A DNA stretch of 64,000 nt, taken from contig SHBD01000005.1 in NCBI GenBank assembly GCA_004212735.1, positions 62,001-126,000 of the forward strand, in the 5' to 3' direction. The notes below the pieces were generated by a model. It was not told where the DNA came from and ran no database searches. It was given only the letters and a program-made list of their open reading frames with translations. The DNA comes from SAR116 cluster bacterium. GTDB lineage: Bacteria > Pseudomonadota > Alphaproteobacteria > Puniceispirillales > Puniceispirillaceae. The translations under genes were made by a program, and so were the position numbers. Positions 44,749 through 54,151 of the stretch are shown here, in pieces; the first letter of the stretch is position 1; the number at the start of each line of letters is the position of its first letter.

Positions 44749-45969
44749 CTAATACTTAACGTTCCGTGGGAACGCCATGTCGCCGAACTTCTCGACCAGC
44801 TTGTAGCTGCCGTCAGAGCCGATCTGGCGCATGAACATTGGCTTAGCGATGTTGTTGCCATTCTCGGAGAATTTTATGTCGCCATAGAATGTTTCCATCT
44901 CAACAGCGGAAATCGCGTCGCGGACAGCGTCCTTGTCGAAGCTGTTGGCGGCCTCAAATGCCTCTTTAAAGACATACACGGCGGCAGATGCCTGTGCAGA
45001 CTGGTAAGGAACAGATGAGTAAGATGGATTGTCGCCTTTAAAGCCAGCATTCCACTCAGCCGCAGACCCGAACATCGGATCAGACTTCGACAATGTCTCA
45101 ACCCACTGTGTCGGGCAGAGGAAGCCTGTTGACGCGTTCGGAAACTTCTCCTGAACCTTTGCCGCTTCACAATGCGTCATTGCAATCATCGGCACATTGA
45201 CCTTCATTTCGTCAATCTGGCGGGCAGCTGTCGCCGCACCCTTTGAATGACCGGAGACGATCAGAATATCAGGCTTAATGGCCTTTGCCTTTGTCAGCGT
45301 CGTTGACATGTCTGACAGATCGGCAGGCAGTTGGTCATCAATGACGACCTTCATGTTGTATTCTTTGATCTTGTCAACAACACCAGCACGCACATCCATA
45401 GAGAACGGATCGCCCTCAAAGGCAAGTGCTACCTTGATGCTTGACGGGTCGCTGGTGCTATCTGCTGCCATGTCAATGGCTGTTGCAAGATACTGCTCAG
45501 ACGTTGACAGCACGGCAAACAGATACTTGTAGCCCTGTGTAAAGAGCGACCGAGAGGCACCCTCAGCCTCGACCATCGGCACGCCAAATTTCTCAGACAC
45601 CGGAGCGATCGCCTTTGTCATACCAGAGCTGTATGGCCCAAGCATATATTCCACGCCATCCTGCTGGATCAGACGCTCAGCAAGCTGTGCACCACGAGCA
45701 GGTGTTGACTCATCGTCATAATATTTTACCGCCAGCTTGTAGCTTTTGCCGCCGACCTTCACACCGCCGGCCTCGTTGATCACCTTTACGGCATAATCAT
45801 AGCCACGCTGGGTATGCAGTCCGTTGGTTGCGTATTTACCAGTCAGCGAAATCGATGAACCAAGGATGATGGTGTCACCCTCGACCTTTGCCGCGGCTGT
45901 ACCGGCAACACCGGTCACGCCAACAGCTAGCATTGCGCCAAGCGCAATCGTGTAACGTTTCATTGTCAT
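44749..45969 (-). CDS. livK: Periplasmic amino-acid-binding protein (LivK type)
   Basis: The 406-residue protein has a signal peptide (residues about 1-25, MKRYTIALGAMLAVG to TAAA) and a periplasmic-binding fold: IILGSSISLTGKYATNGLHT near 33, YDDESTPARGAQLAERLI near 80 and LGPYSSGMTKAIAP near 105, matching the amino-acid ABC receptor family. The ATG at 45969 has a GGGAGG site; a second ATG two codons later is possible. It is the first gene of livKHMGF. About 290 bases upstream separate it from the divergent permease gene and hold both promoters. Confidence 0.93.
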   Translation of the reverse strand: MTMKRYTIALGAMLAVGVTGVAGTAAAKVEGDTIILGSSISLTGKYATNGLHTQRGYDYAVKVINEAGGVKVGGKSYKLAVKYYDDESTPARGAQLAERLIQQDGVEYMLGPYSSGMTKAIAPVSEKFGVPMVEAEGASRSLFTQGYKYLFAVLSTSEQYLATAIDMAADSTSDPSSIKVALAFEGDPFSMDVRAGVVDKIKEYNMKVVIDDQLPADLSDMSTTLTKAKAIKPDILIVSGHSKGAATAARQIDEMKVNVPMIAMTHCEAAKVQEKFPNASTGFLCPTQWVETLSKSDPMFGSAAEWNAGFKGDNPSYSSVPYQSAQASAAVYVFKEAFEAANSFDKDAVRDAISAVEMETFYGDIKFSENGNNIAKPMFMRQIGSDGSYKLVEKFGDMAFPRNVKY

Positions 45970-46261
45970 GTGCGTCCTCCCAGACATTATTAGCTTTATC
46001 AAATCCAAACGCGTATTCGTGATTTGTACTCAGGATGGATGGTTGCCTTTTCGCTGCGCTTTGTCACCCCCCTAATCGCTAAAATTTGTCGCAGCAATGG
46101 AGTTTATTGCATTTTGTTGATGTGCACCATGGATTGGACAGTTTGGGCAAAGCCAGTGTCAACACCGATTCTTTGATTGGCCAGAGCCGGGTGGATGTGG
46201 CATTGAGGAGAGATTAACAGAATTATTCATTCCACTTTGTTACGAGTTTTGATGTCAGTTA

Positions 46262-47620
46262 ATGGCCATGTCAGATAGAATCAGCCACCCGATCCAGGGT
46301 CGGTTGATCGACACCGCGCGCCTCGGCCTGATCACAATTGCGTGGTTTGCGGCACTCGTTACCGTGTTGTTCGGTGAGTCGGCACGAAGTCTCACAGAAG
46401 TGGGTATTTACTGTTTCATTTTGTTTGCCATCTGCACCCTGCCGAGGTTGCGGCGCGACAGCCTGATCATTCTGACGGTGCTCGCGGTGCTGACACTCAT
46501 GTTGCTACCGACAACGCCGGACCTTGATGCGCTAATGGGCGCTGTTGAATATGTTCTGATTTTTGCCGCCCTGCTGCCGACAATGGCCTTGGTCAAGGCA
46601 ACGGCAATGACAATGCCATCGGTGCAGACATCGCAGGCCAATCTTGGCGCCCTGCCGCCAGAGGCATTGGCAGGCGGCTTTCAGCTTACGGGCCATTTTT
46701 TTGGTGGGATCATCAACACCGGCACCTTTGCCATTCTGTCCGCCGTTTTGCCACCCGAGAGCCCTGAGACGGATCGCCGGGCCGCAGCAGAGGCGGCCAT
46801 CAGGGGTATGGTGACATCGGCCGCATGGTCACCCTTTTTTGTTGGCTTCGCTGTTGGCCAGAGCTTTGTCGAGCCACAATATGCCTGGATGGCAATCGGC
46901 TTTGGTGTGATCACGGCCACTTTGTTCACGGCAATCTCGCTTCCCGCCATCAACCGCAATTTCTCGCTGCAGCAGCTTCGCTTGGCGCTGTTATGTCTGC
47001 GGCCTGTCGCCTCTCGGCTTGCTTTTGTGTTTGTCTGTGTGATCGGCGCCGCCCTGCTGTTCGAGCTGACAGCACTGGCCGCCGTTGTTTCGGCGATGCC
47101 GTGGCTGGTCGGGTTGCAGATGCTGCGCAACCGCGACAAGGCAGGGCGTATTCTGGGCCAGACGAAGACAGCCCTGAACAACATAGCCGATGATGTGATT
47201 GTCATCAGCGCTGCGATGATGGTCGCCTTTCTGGTCAACAGCTACAACAACATCAATGAGATTATGCAGGCCGTTTATCCAGATATGCTGCCGGGGTGGG
47301 TTGCGCTGATGTCAACGCCGCTGCTTGTCACCCTCGCCTCGGTTGTTGGTGTTCATCCGGTGATCACCAGCACGGCATTATTAACGATTTTCAGTGGCGG
47401 CGGCGCGGATGTGCATCCGGCCCTGCTGGTGCAGGCGCACTTGATTGGGTGGGGCACCGGAACGATGAGTTCAGTGGCATCTCTGTCTGTAATCTCCTGT
47501 GCCGGGCTTTATAATGTGCCGACGCACAAGCTCGTTTTCGGCCACAATATGATGATCGCCTTCATCTACGCCATCGGCGGCGGGTTGCTTCTCAGCCTGA
47601 TCAACTTTTTGATCTGGTAG
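46262..47620 (+). CDS. Polytopic membrane protein, permease-like, unknown substrate
   Basis: The 452-residue protein has about 12 hydrophobic segments, with longer loops near residues 85-150. Its layout (two halves each with GG or SS-rich breaks such as TGHFFGGIINTGTFAIL near 140 and IGWGTGTMSSVASLSVIS near 395) resembles ion-transporter superfamily carriers such as anion or citrate permeases, but no family signature was recognised. It is divergent from the livK operon and ends at a hairpin shared with tRNA-Ala. No clear ribosome site precedes the start at 46262; an ATG at 46268 is equally possible. Confidence 0.75.
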   Translation: MAMSDRISHPIQGRLIDTARLGLITIAWFAALVTVLFGESARSLTEVGIYCFILFAICTLPRLRRDSLIILTVLAVLTLMLLPTTPDLDALMGAVEYVLIFAALLPTMALVKATAMTMPSVQTSQANLGALPPEALAGGFQLTGHFFGGIINTGTFAILSAVLPPESPETDRRAAAEAAIRGMVTSAAWSPFFVGFAVGQSFVEPQYAWMAIGFGVITATLFTAISLPAINRNFSLQQLRLALLCLRPVASRLAFVFVCVIGAALLFELTALAAVVSAMPWLVGLQMLRNRDKAGRILGQTKTALNNIADDVIVISAAMMVAFLVNSYNNINEIMQAVYPDMLPGWVALMSTPLLVTLASVVGVHPVITSTALLTIFSGGGADVHPALLVQAHLIGWGTGTMSSVASLSVISCAGLYNVPTHKLVFGHNMMIAFIYAIGGGLLLSLINFLIW

Positions 47621-47621
47621 C

Positions 47622-47654
47622 AAAAAAACAACCCCCGGCCGCGAAGGCCGAGGG
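47622..47654 (-). terminator. Terminator of tRNA-Ala
   Basis: CCCTCGGCC and GGCCGGGGG (arms 47646-47654 and 47632-47640) form a 9-bp stem with one T-G pair and a TTCGC loop, followed on the minus strand by TTGTTTTTTT. It is placed 32 bp after the tRNA end and just after the permease stop on the other strand, so it may serve both. Confidence 0.85.
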
Positions 47655-47686
47655 CTTGTGTTTGAGGCATTGCCTCTGTTGCGGGT

Positions 47687-47762
47687 TGGTGGAGCCAGAC
47701 GGGATCGAACCGACGACCCCCTGCTTGCAAAGCAGGTGCTCTCCCAGCTGAGCTATGGCCCC
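47687..47762 (-). tRNA. tRNA-Ala (anticodon TGC)
   Basis: The 76-base minus-strand sequence folds as a standard cloverleaf: acceptor GGGGCCA with TGGCTCC, D arm with AGCTCAGCTGGGAGAGC, anticodon loop CTTTGCAAG with TGC, T arm GGTTCGATCC, and an encoded CCA end. This is tRNA-Ala, usually found in rRNA spacers; here it stands alone with its own terminator. Confidence 0.97.
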
Positions 47763-47956
47763 ATTAACCACATCGCAACATGGTGTGTCAGCCGCGGAGG
47801 GCCGATGGACGGTGTTATGTGACAATGTCGCTTTTCGGTCAAGCCCTTTTCGCATTGAAATGACACAAAAGCCAGATGCTTTATCGGCAAAAAGAAACCG
47901 GCGCGGTCACCCCACACCGGCCCTCTATTGGTTTGTCGATCTGGCCCGCATTGAGA

Positions 47957-49051
47957 TCAGGCGGCTGGCCGCTCACCCAGCGCATCGATGACCGCCTGAT
48001 AGGTGACTTTTCCACCACGTACATTCAATCCGTTCATCAAATGCGGATCCTGATCCAGCGCGGATACACCCTTGTCAGCCAGGGCCAACACATGCGGCAG
48101 CGTCGCGTTGTTCAATGCCTCGGATGAGGTCAGCGGCACCGAGCCCGGCATATTGGCAACGCAATAATGCAGCACATTGTCGACAATATAGGTCGGATCG
48201 TCATGCGTAGTTGCTTTTGAAGTCTCAAAACACCCACCCTGATCGATTGCCACATCCACCAGAACAGAACCCGGCTTCATCTCGGACAGAAAGGCCCGTG
48301 AAATCAACTTTGGCGCGCTTGCACCAGGGATCAACACGGCGCCGATAACCATATCGGCATCACGGCAGACTTCCTCGAGGATGGCCCGGCTTGAATAGCG
48401 GGTGGTGATGCTGTTGCCAAAAATGTCCGACAGATAGCGAAGACGAGGCACCGAACGGTCGAGAACCGTGACACGTGCGCCCAGACCAACCGCCATTTTC
48501 GCCGCGTTCACGCCAACAACACCACCGCCAACAACAACCACATCCGCAGGGGACGTTCCCGGAACACCAGAAATCAGCAGACCGCGACCACCGGCATTCG
48601 CCTTCAGATTTGCCGCACCCTCAATCACCGCAAGACGCCCGGCAACCTCACTCATCGGTGCCAGCAATGGCAAACCACCCTGATCATCGGTGATCGTTTC
48701 ATAAGCAATCGCGGTACAGCCGGACTCCATCAGGCCACGTGTCTGCGCCGGATCGGCAGCAAGGTGCAGATAGGTGAAGAGGATCTGATCCGCCGAAAGC
48801 TGGGCCCACTCACCCGGCTGAGGTTCCTTCACCTTGACAATCATTTCGGCTTTGTCGAACACAGATTTTGCATCGGGTGCAATCTCAGCGCCAGCTGCCC
48901 GGTACACATCATCTCCAGCCCCGATACCAGCCCCGGCATTCGTTTCGACAAGCACCTTGTGGCCGCGGCCAGTCAGCTCAGCGACTGAATTTGGCACAAG
49001 ACCAACCCGTGCCTCGCGTACTTTGATTTCCTTTGGAACACCAACAAGCAT
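47957..49051 (-). CDS. ald: Alanine dehydrogenase
   Basis: The 364-residue enzyme starts MLVGVPKEIKVREARVGLVP, the conserved Ald N-terminus with the substrate-binding arginine and lysine region. It has a Rossmann core with VVVGGGVVGVNAAKMAVGLGA near residue 170 (GGGVVG) and DVAIDQGGCFETSK near 270. It converts L-alanine to pyruvate and ammonium with NAD. The divergent Lrp-type gene at 49288 is its likely regulator, a common pair. The start at 49051 is the first in-frame ATG. Confidence 0.96.
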   Translation of the reverse strand: MLVGVPKEIKVREARVGLVPNSVAELTGRGHKVLVETNAGAGIGAGDDVYRAAGAEIAPDAKSVFDKAEMIVKVKEPQPGEWAQLSADQILFTYLHLAADPAQTRGLMESGCTAIAYETITDDQGGLPLLAPMSEVAGRLAVIEGAANLKANAGGRGLLISGVPGTSPADVVVVGGGVVGVNAAKMAVGLGARVTVLDRSVPRLRYLSDIFGNSITTRYSSRAILEEVCRDADMVIGAVLIPGASAPKLISRAFLSEMKPGSVLVDVAIDQGGCFETSKATTHDDPTYIVDNVLHYCVANMPGSVPLTSSEALNNATLPHVLALADKGVSALDQDPHLMNGLNVRGGKVTYQAVIDALGERPAA

Positions 49052-49287
49052 CGTCAGCTCCTCTTCACTAAAAATGGGTAAAATTGTTTATGTTATGCGA
49101 GCGTTCATTCAATCACTCTAGACAGCATATTATGCGATATTTTATAGAATTTCATTGCTTTTTGTTGTTCAAAATATTTAAAAGTTAGAATAAAATTAGA
49201 AAAATAAGAATTTTTGTTAAACATTATTCGATTACTTTGTCCACAGGGTGAAAGAACTCTCTGCGGCGAAGCAAAACAGGTGATTTC
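49052..49287. promoter_or_regulatory. Divergent ald/Lrp promoter region
   Basis: The 236-bp AT-rich gap between ald and the divergent Lrp-type regulator holds A/T-rich tracts (about 49120-49220) of the type bound by Lrp/AsnC proteins. Binding sites for AldR-like regulators would be expected here. No exact motif is claimed. Confidence 0.5.
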
Positions 49288-49746
49288 ATGGACCGGATTG
49301 ACCGCACGATTCTGACCGCCCTGCAAAGTAACGCGCGCATCTCAAATGTCGAGTTGGCGGCATTGGCTGGACTTTCGGCATCCGCCTGTCTGCGCCGTGT
49401 ATCGCAATTGGAGAAGTCAGGTGTCATTGACGGTTATCATGCCACCTTGAATGCATCGCGGATGGGTCATGATGTGTTGGTTCTCATGCAGATCACGCTG
49501 CGCGGTCAGTCAGCTGAGATGATGGCTGAGTTCGAGGCCGCCGCCGCGGACATCCCACAGGTTTTGGCTTGTTTTCTGATTGCCGGCGAGAGTGATTACA
49601 TTCTCCGTGTTGCCGCGCGTGATGTTGCCGACTTTGGCCGTGTTCACAGCGAGTATCTCTCGGCATTGCCGCATGTGCTGCGAATGGAAAGCAGCTTCAT
49701 CCTGCGCGAGGTGTTTCATCGCTCACTCACACCAACACCTGATTAG
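49288..49746 (+). CDS. Lrp/AsnC-family regulator, probably of ald
   Basis: The 152-residue protein has the AsnC helix-turn-helix (DRIDRTILTALQSNARISNVELA, here split as DRTILTALQSNARIS and NVELAALAGLS) followed by the RAM ligand domain (about 65-145) with LACFLIAGESDYILRVAARD near 100. Lrp proteins form octamers that sense amino acids. Its position divergent from ald suggests control by alanine. The start at 49288 fits family length. Confidence 0.92.
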   Translation: MDRIDRTILTALQSNARISNVELAALAGLSASACLRRVSQLEKSGVIDGYHATLNASRMGHDVLVLMQITLRGQSAEMMAEFEAAAADIPQVLACFLIAGESDYILRVAARDVADFGRVHSEYLSALPHVLRMESSFILREVFHRSLTPTPD

Positions 49747-49764
49747 GCTGGCAAGCGCACCTCG

Positions 49765-49798
49765 TTGGATAGGATAGGCTGGATTGGATAGGCTGGTT
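49765..49798. repeat. 14-bp tandem repeat after the Lrp gene
   Basis: GGATAGGCTGGATT and GGATAGGCTGGTT occur in a 14-bp period (from 49772), preceded by a partial copy TTGGATA. It lies directly after the Lrp stop and before the VOC-gene remnant. Confidence 0.85.
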
Positions 49799-49814
49799 GC
49801 CAAGGTTGAGCAGG

Positions 49815-49965
49815 TTACAGACTTGCAATTTGATGCAGCTTTGAGGGTAGTGCGGCTGTATCCCGAGGGTGAATGTCGGCAAAGATCTCAATAATGTTGG
49901 CCTCCGGATCAGCAAAAAAGAGAGTGCGGTGGCACCAATACCCCCACGGTCAACCATGCTTGCTA
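49815..49965 (-). pseudogene. Decayed VOC/glyoxalase-family gene remnant
   Basis: On the minus strand the codons before the TAA at 49815 read WGYWCHRTLFFADPEANIIE, then IFADIHPRD, the C-terminal metal-binding motif of vicinal-oxygen-chelate enzymes (...FF-D-PE-N-IE...). A TGA interrupts the frame just upstream, and no start or full domain is left, so this is a fragment of a lost gene. It sits between the Lrp gene and selO on the selO strand. Confidence 0.72.
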
Positions 49966-50056
49966 TTTCCCCTGAACAGATGCCACTTTATCTCCAAATG
50001 ATAGCAGCATTAACCATTCGTCCCATTTTACGTTGGGGCGTCTGGATGTCTGGACG

Positions 50057-51451
50057 TCAAACCTTCAGAGCGGCGCCCATCTCCCGTAAGGCGGTGATTT
50101 TCTGGTGTAGCGCAGACCAGTCATCAGATGCTGCGATCGGTTCCCAGATGGCTTCAACCTCGTCTATCGTCATCGACAGCGCTGTCTTTCTGGTGAAAAA
50201 GACATGATCAGCATTGCTCGCAGGGGTAAAGCTGGACAGGCAGTCCGCAAAACCGGCAATGACATCTTCCGGATAATTACCGCGCCGCTGGCTGCCGCCC
50301 CAGAAATCATGCAGGAGCTGGTCAAATCCTGCTTCCGAGGCCCGCGCCGCATTGAAAAACTGGCGGCATAACTCCTGACCAGCCTTTAGATCATGCGTTG
50401 GCACCACCCCTAGCCGCCGGGCAAGACCAGCCGCAAGGGCGGTCTCCATTTGTGGGTAAAAATCATGCAATTGTTCTTCAAGCGTCTGTTTGTCACAAAA
50501 TGCCATGAAACAATCAGCGAGGCGGCACATAGCCCACATAGAGGCATCAGCCTGCCGGCCATAGGCATAGCGAGAGGTCTGGTCGAAATAGGCTGCGGTA
50601 AAGCCGGGATCGAAATGGGGCAGAAACCGCCATGGACCATAATCGAAGCTCTCGCCAGTCACATTGAAATTATCGGTGTTGAGAACGCCATGAACAAAGC
50701 CGGCGGCAAGCCATGCCCCGGCTGTCGCGGCAACAGCGCTTGCGACTGCCCGCAGGAATGCCGGCACAAGTGCCTCCAGATCACCATCCGCCTGCAGCTG
50801 GTCAGCAAAATAATGGCGGGCGGTATGACGCACCAGCATTTCCAACCCTTCACGGTCATCAAGAAAGCTGAGCCGCTGAAAACTGCCGATACGAATATGA
50901 CTGTGGGATAGACGGACAAGCACCGCCGCGCGTGTTGGCGATGGCTCATCATTGCGCTGAAGCGCCTCACCAGTCTCGATCACAGACAGGGTCCGGGAGG
51001 TATTGACGCCAAGCGCTTCAAGCATCTCGGTCGCCAGAATTTCCCGCACGGCACCTTTGAGTGTGAGCCGCCCATCCGCAGTCCGAGAAAAAGGCGTCTG
51101 GCCAGAGCCCTTTGTGCCCAAATCGAGGATACGACCATCACTGCTGCACATCTGGGCAAAGAGAAAGCCGCGACCATCCCCAAGATCCGGATTGTAATGA
51201 CCGAATTGGTGGCCGTGATAGCAGAGCGCCAAGGGTGTTTCGATATTGTCGGGCAGGGCCGTGAATTTACCGAAATGCTCAATCCAGGCCTGATCATCGA
51301 GCCCATCAAGCCCTACACTCGCCGCCGCACGGTCGTTGCGAAACCGCAGCTTGTGATCGGGAAAAGACGCCGCTGTGACCGGCCGGTAGAAACGCTGATC
51401 AAGCGCCAGATGGACCGGTGCGGCCTGATAGGAGACTGATCTGTGCGGCAT
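50057..51451 (-). CDS. selO: Protein adenylyltransferase SelO
   Basis: The 464-residue pseudokinase-fold protein has the SelO signature segments: LALCYHGHQFGHYNPDLGDGRG near residue 92 (HGHQFGHYNPDLGDGR), LGTKGSGQTPFSRTADGRL near 120 with the ATP-binding lysine, FVHGVLNTDNFNVTGESFDYGPW near 255 (VHGVLNTDN, FDYGPWRFL). SelO attaches AMP to proteins under redox stress. No selenocysteine is near the C-terminus, as in most bacterial SelO proteins lacking it. The length is slightly below 480. Confidence 0.95.
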   Translation of the reverse strand: MPHRSVSYQAAPVHLALDQRFYRPVTAASFPDHKLRFRNDRAAASVGLDGLDDQAWIEHFGKFTALPDNIETPLALCYHGHQFGHYNPDLGDGRGFLFAQMCSSDGRILDLGTKGSGQTPFSRTADGRLTLKGAVREILATEMLEALGVNTSRTLSVIETGEALQRNDEPSPTRAAVLVRLSHSHIRIGSFQRLSFLDDREGLEMLVRHTARHYFADQLQADGDLEALVPAFLRAVASAVAATAGAWLAAGFVHGVLNTDNFNVTGESFDYGPWRFLPHFDPGFTAAYFDQTSRYAYGRQADASMWAMCRLADCFMAFCDKQTLEEQLHDFYPQMETALAAGLARRLGVVPTHDLKAGQELCRQFFNAARASEAGFDQLLHDFWGGSQRRGNYPEDVIAGFADCLSSFTPASNADHVFFTRKTALSMTIDEVEAIWEPIAASDDWSALHQKITALREMGAALKV

Positions 51452-51585
51452 GAGAATTCCTCTGGTGCAAACGCGACATCACAATGCCGTGCGTGGGCTA
51501 GACAACCCTATCATGCTGGCGGAAACAAGTCTTAATATCTGGGTTGCGCGGCATTGACGCGCACTACCAAGAACGGAGACCGATG

Positions 51586-52743
51586 ATGCTTGATCTAGAA
51601 AATGTGCTGGCACCCATCGCGCAAGCCAGCGGACTGCCAAACGCCTGTTATGTCGACGCGGCGATGTTTCAACATGAACAGGATACCCTATTTCGCAATA
51701 ATTGGGCCGCCATTGGCTTTGGCAAGGACATCAGCGAGCCGGGCATGGTCAAGCCGGTTACATTTCTCGGCATTCCGATGATCATGGTGCGCAACCGGGA
51801 CGGCGAGATCAATGTGTTCCAGAATGTGTGCCGCCACCGGGGCATGATTCTGGTTGAGGAACCACAAAAGCTGCGCGGGCCTATCACCTGCCCCTATCAT
51901 GCCTGGTCCTATGACCTTGATGGCAAATTGCGCAAGACACCACACATCGGTGGCCCCGACATTGACACGCTGGATTCTGTTCAACATTGCGATTACCCGC
52001 TGATCAGCGTGCGCGCGCATGTCTGGAATGACATGATTTTCGTCAATGTCGGTGAGAATGCGCCCGCCTTTGAGGTGTTTGCGGCGGATTTGATAGCGCG
52101 GTGGCAGGAATTTGACCAGCCGCTCTATCATGGCGGTGCCGACTCATCGTTGTGTCTCCAGCTGGCATGTAACTGGAAACTTGCGGTCGAAAATTATTGT
52201 GAGGCCTATCATCTGCCCTTCATCCATCCATCTCTCAACAGCTATTCTCGGTTGGAGGATCATTATAACATTCTTGACAATGCCGGGTTTGCCGGACAGG
52301 GAACGACCGTCTATCAGCCGCAAATAAATGCGGATGGCCGACGCTTTCCCCGCTTTGCCAACCTGTCGGAAATGTGGGAACAGGGGGCCGAATATGTGGC
52401 GCTGTTTCCAAATGTTCTGCTTGGCGTGCATAACGACCATTATTTCAACATCATTCTGACGCCAGACGGTACCGGCAGAACGAATGAACAGATCGAAATC
52501 TACTACGCCGACAAGGCTGCCCTTGGCGAGGATTACGCCGCCATGCGCGCCATCAACACCGAGATGTGGAAGACGGTCTTTTCCGAGGATATTCAGGTGG
52601 TTGAAGGAATGCAAAAGGGGCGCAGCGCACCCGGATATGACGGTGGAAAATTCTCCGCCGTGATGGATGAATCAACGCATCATTTCCATAAATGGGTGGC
52701 CGAAGAGCTTGGCGGTTGCCAAAGAACGGCTCAGACCTCGTAA
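51586..52743 (+). CDS. Rieske-type oxygenase alpha subunit
   Basis: The 385-residue protein has the Rieske cluster ligands in VCRHRGMILVEEP near residue 80 and CPYHAWSYDLDG near 100, and the non-heme iron ligands in VENYCEAYHLPFIHPSL near 200 (two histidines plus a later aspartate). Carnitine, choline and glycine-betaine monooxygenases share this layout. GGAG lies 7 bases before the ATG at 51586; a preceding ATG at 51583 is less well spaced. No reductase gene is adjacent. Substrate unknown; a methylated amine or aromatic compound is possible. Confidence 0.88.
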   Translation: MLDLENVLAPIAQASGLPNACYVDAAMFQHEQDTLFRNNWAAIGFGKDISEPGMVKPVTFLGIPMIMVRNRDGEINVFQNVCRHRGMILVEEPQKLRGPITCPYHAWSYDLDGKLRKTPHIGGPDIDTLDSVQHCDYPLISVRAHVWNDMIFVNVGENAPAFEVFAADLIARWQEFDQPLYHGGADSSLCLQLACNWKLAVENYCEAYHLPFIHPSLNSYSRLEDHYNILDNAGFAGQGTTVYQPQINADGRRFPRFANLSEMWEQGAEYVALFPNVLLGVHNDHYFNIILTPDGTGRTNEQIEIYYADKAALGEDYAAMRAINTEMWKTVFSEDIQVVEGMQKGRSAPGYDGGKFSAVMDESTHHFHKWVAEELGGCQRTAQTS

Positions 52744-53438
52744 ATCCTGTCCAGCTCGCCGCTGACAACATATTCCACGATGAATTCACCGAGGCGTTCA
52801 ATCTCGTTCATGAAGCGCGTTCCCTCAACCGCCTTGATACCACCAAAATCATGGTTGTGGGTGCGGGCAATGGACAGGTCGGAGATCGGCGGGGCCATGA
52901 TCGCATTGACTTCCTGTAATGCCTCGGACAGCTGGCCAAAATTGCGTTGCGACGGTGATGTACGGTTCGGCACGACAATCACATGCGGCTTGATGGTGTC
53001 GAAATCCTCTTTGCGCTCATCAATTTCCTTGATGAAATCAATGGTTGGGCGCAGATCAGTCCACGACATCGATGTTGGAACAAGTAACGTATTGCATAGC
53101 ATCGCCATCTGCCAGATGTTGCCGAGCTTGCCAGCACCGGTGTCGATGATGGTGATGGCCTGATCCTGCGCTAGCATCCGGCGCAAAACTCCGTCCAGCG
53201 TAGTCATATTCACGCCATCATAGCGATCACCAACAGGCATATGTTTGATATCACTGGATTTACTGAGTGGCGACATCATCTCGAATGAGCTGCCCTGCGG
53301 GTCGGTATCGAGCAGCATGATGGACCGCCGTCGAAACCGTTTGCGCAGATAGTCTGTCAGATAAACAGCAAGCGTACTTTTGCCAACACCACCCTTGATG
53401 TTGCCAATGAATATCGCTTTTCCGGCCTGGTTCGCCAT
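52731..53438 (-). CDS. ParA/MinD-like ATPase, orphan
   Basis: The 235-residue P-loop ATPase has the deviant Walker A GNIKGGVGKSTLAVYL near residue 12, switch region LLDTDPQGSSFEM near 45 and IIDTGAGKLGN near 98. ParA proteins position DNA or large complexes. No parB or centromere-like repeat is adjacent, so a role outside chromosome partition (for example positioning of a pilus, storage granule or signalling cluster) is possible. It is convergent with the Rieske gene (13-bp overlap). The start at 53438 follows a purine-rich site. Confidence 0.85.
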   Translation of the reverse strand: MANQAGKAIFIGNIKGGVGKSTLAVYLTDYLRKRFRRRSIMLLDTDPQGSSFEMMSPLSKSSDIKHMPVGDRYDGVNMTTLDGVLRRMLAQDQAITIIDTGAGKLGNIWQMAMLCNTLLVPTSMSWTDLRPTIDFIKEIDERKEDFDTIKPHVIVVPNRTSPSQRNFGQLSEALQEVNAIMAPPISDLSIARTHNHDFGGIKAVEGTRFMNEIERLGEFIVEYVVSGELDRIYEV

Positions 53439-53684
53439 ATGCACCACTCCCACTCAAAGAGGTATCAGAAATAGGCTACAACACAGTATCCCAAATTTAT
53501 TACAGAATATTTTCTGCTTTTGCAAAGAAAACAATAAATCAGCGCAATATCTTAGTTTGCTAATTCAACAAACCGATGCAAACCACCACCCTTAAATGAA
53601 CTCCCCGATTTGCTCATGCCTCAAAATTTTTGGCTCGCGCATCCGCCCGCATCACACTCAGGGCACCTGCATTTTAGACATTGA

Positions 53685-54109
53685 TCAGCTATTGTTTGCC
53701 TGCCTCGTGAGGCGGAATTTGATTACCGCCCTGTTTCCATCTGGCATGGCAAAAAACACGGCTTCATCCGCCAACTCCTCGATCATTCGCAGACCGTGCC
53801 CCCCATGCTCAGGCGCAATGGCAGCCGACGACCAAATCGAAGGGTCGGAGGGCGGCGCATCATCAACAATTTCAATCACCAGATCCGATCCGGTAATGAT
53901 GGCCTCCAAGCTGAAAACGCCCTCTGCCCTCGCAGCCATGAAGGCATGACGAACCACATTCTGCACCACCTCGCCAATAGTGATGATGATATCAAGTTCA
54001 TGATGCCCGAGACCATTTTGTGCAAATATGCCCGCATGAAGTCTCGTGCAGGCGCCAGGCTCGATAAATCAGCTGGCAGGGTCACTGCGGCCTTTTTATC
54101 CTTACTCAC
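53685..54109 (-). pseudogene. RsbW-like anti-sigma-factor kinase, frameshifted
   Basis: A GTG at 54109 with a GGGAGG site starts a frame reading AVTLPADLSSLAPARDFMR. After one missing base in the A4 run (54016-54019 on the plus strand) the other frame continues IITIGEVVQNVVRHAF, then VIEIVDDAPPSDP and HGGHGLRMIEELADE, the N, G1 and G2 boxes of the HATPase_c_2 anti-sigma kinases. The total becomes 141 codons if an A is added. Either the gene is inactivated, the run is slippery, or the base call is wrong. It follows the RsbU-like phosphatase gene. Confidence 0.85.
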
Positions 54110-54151
54110 AACAGAAATCCTCCCGTTCTACCCCACAAGGTTCATCCGGCG

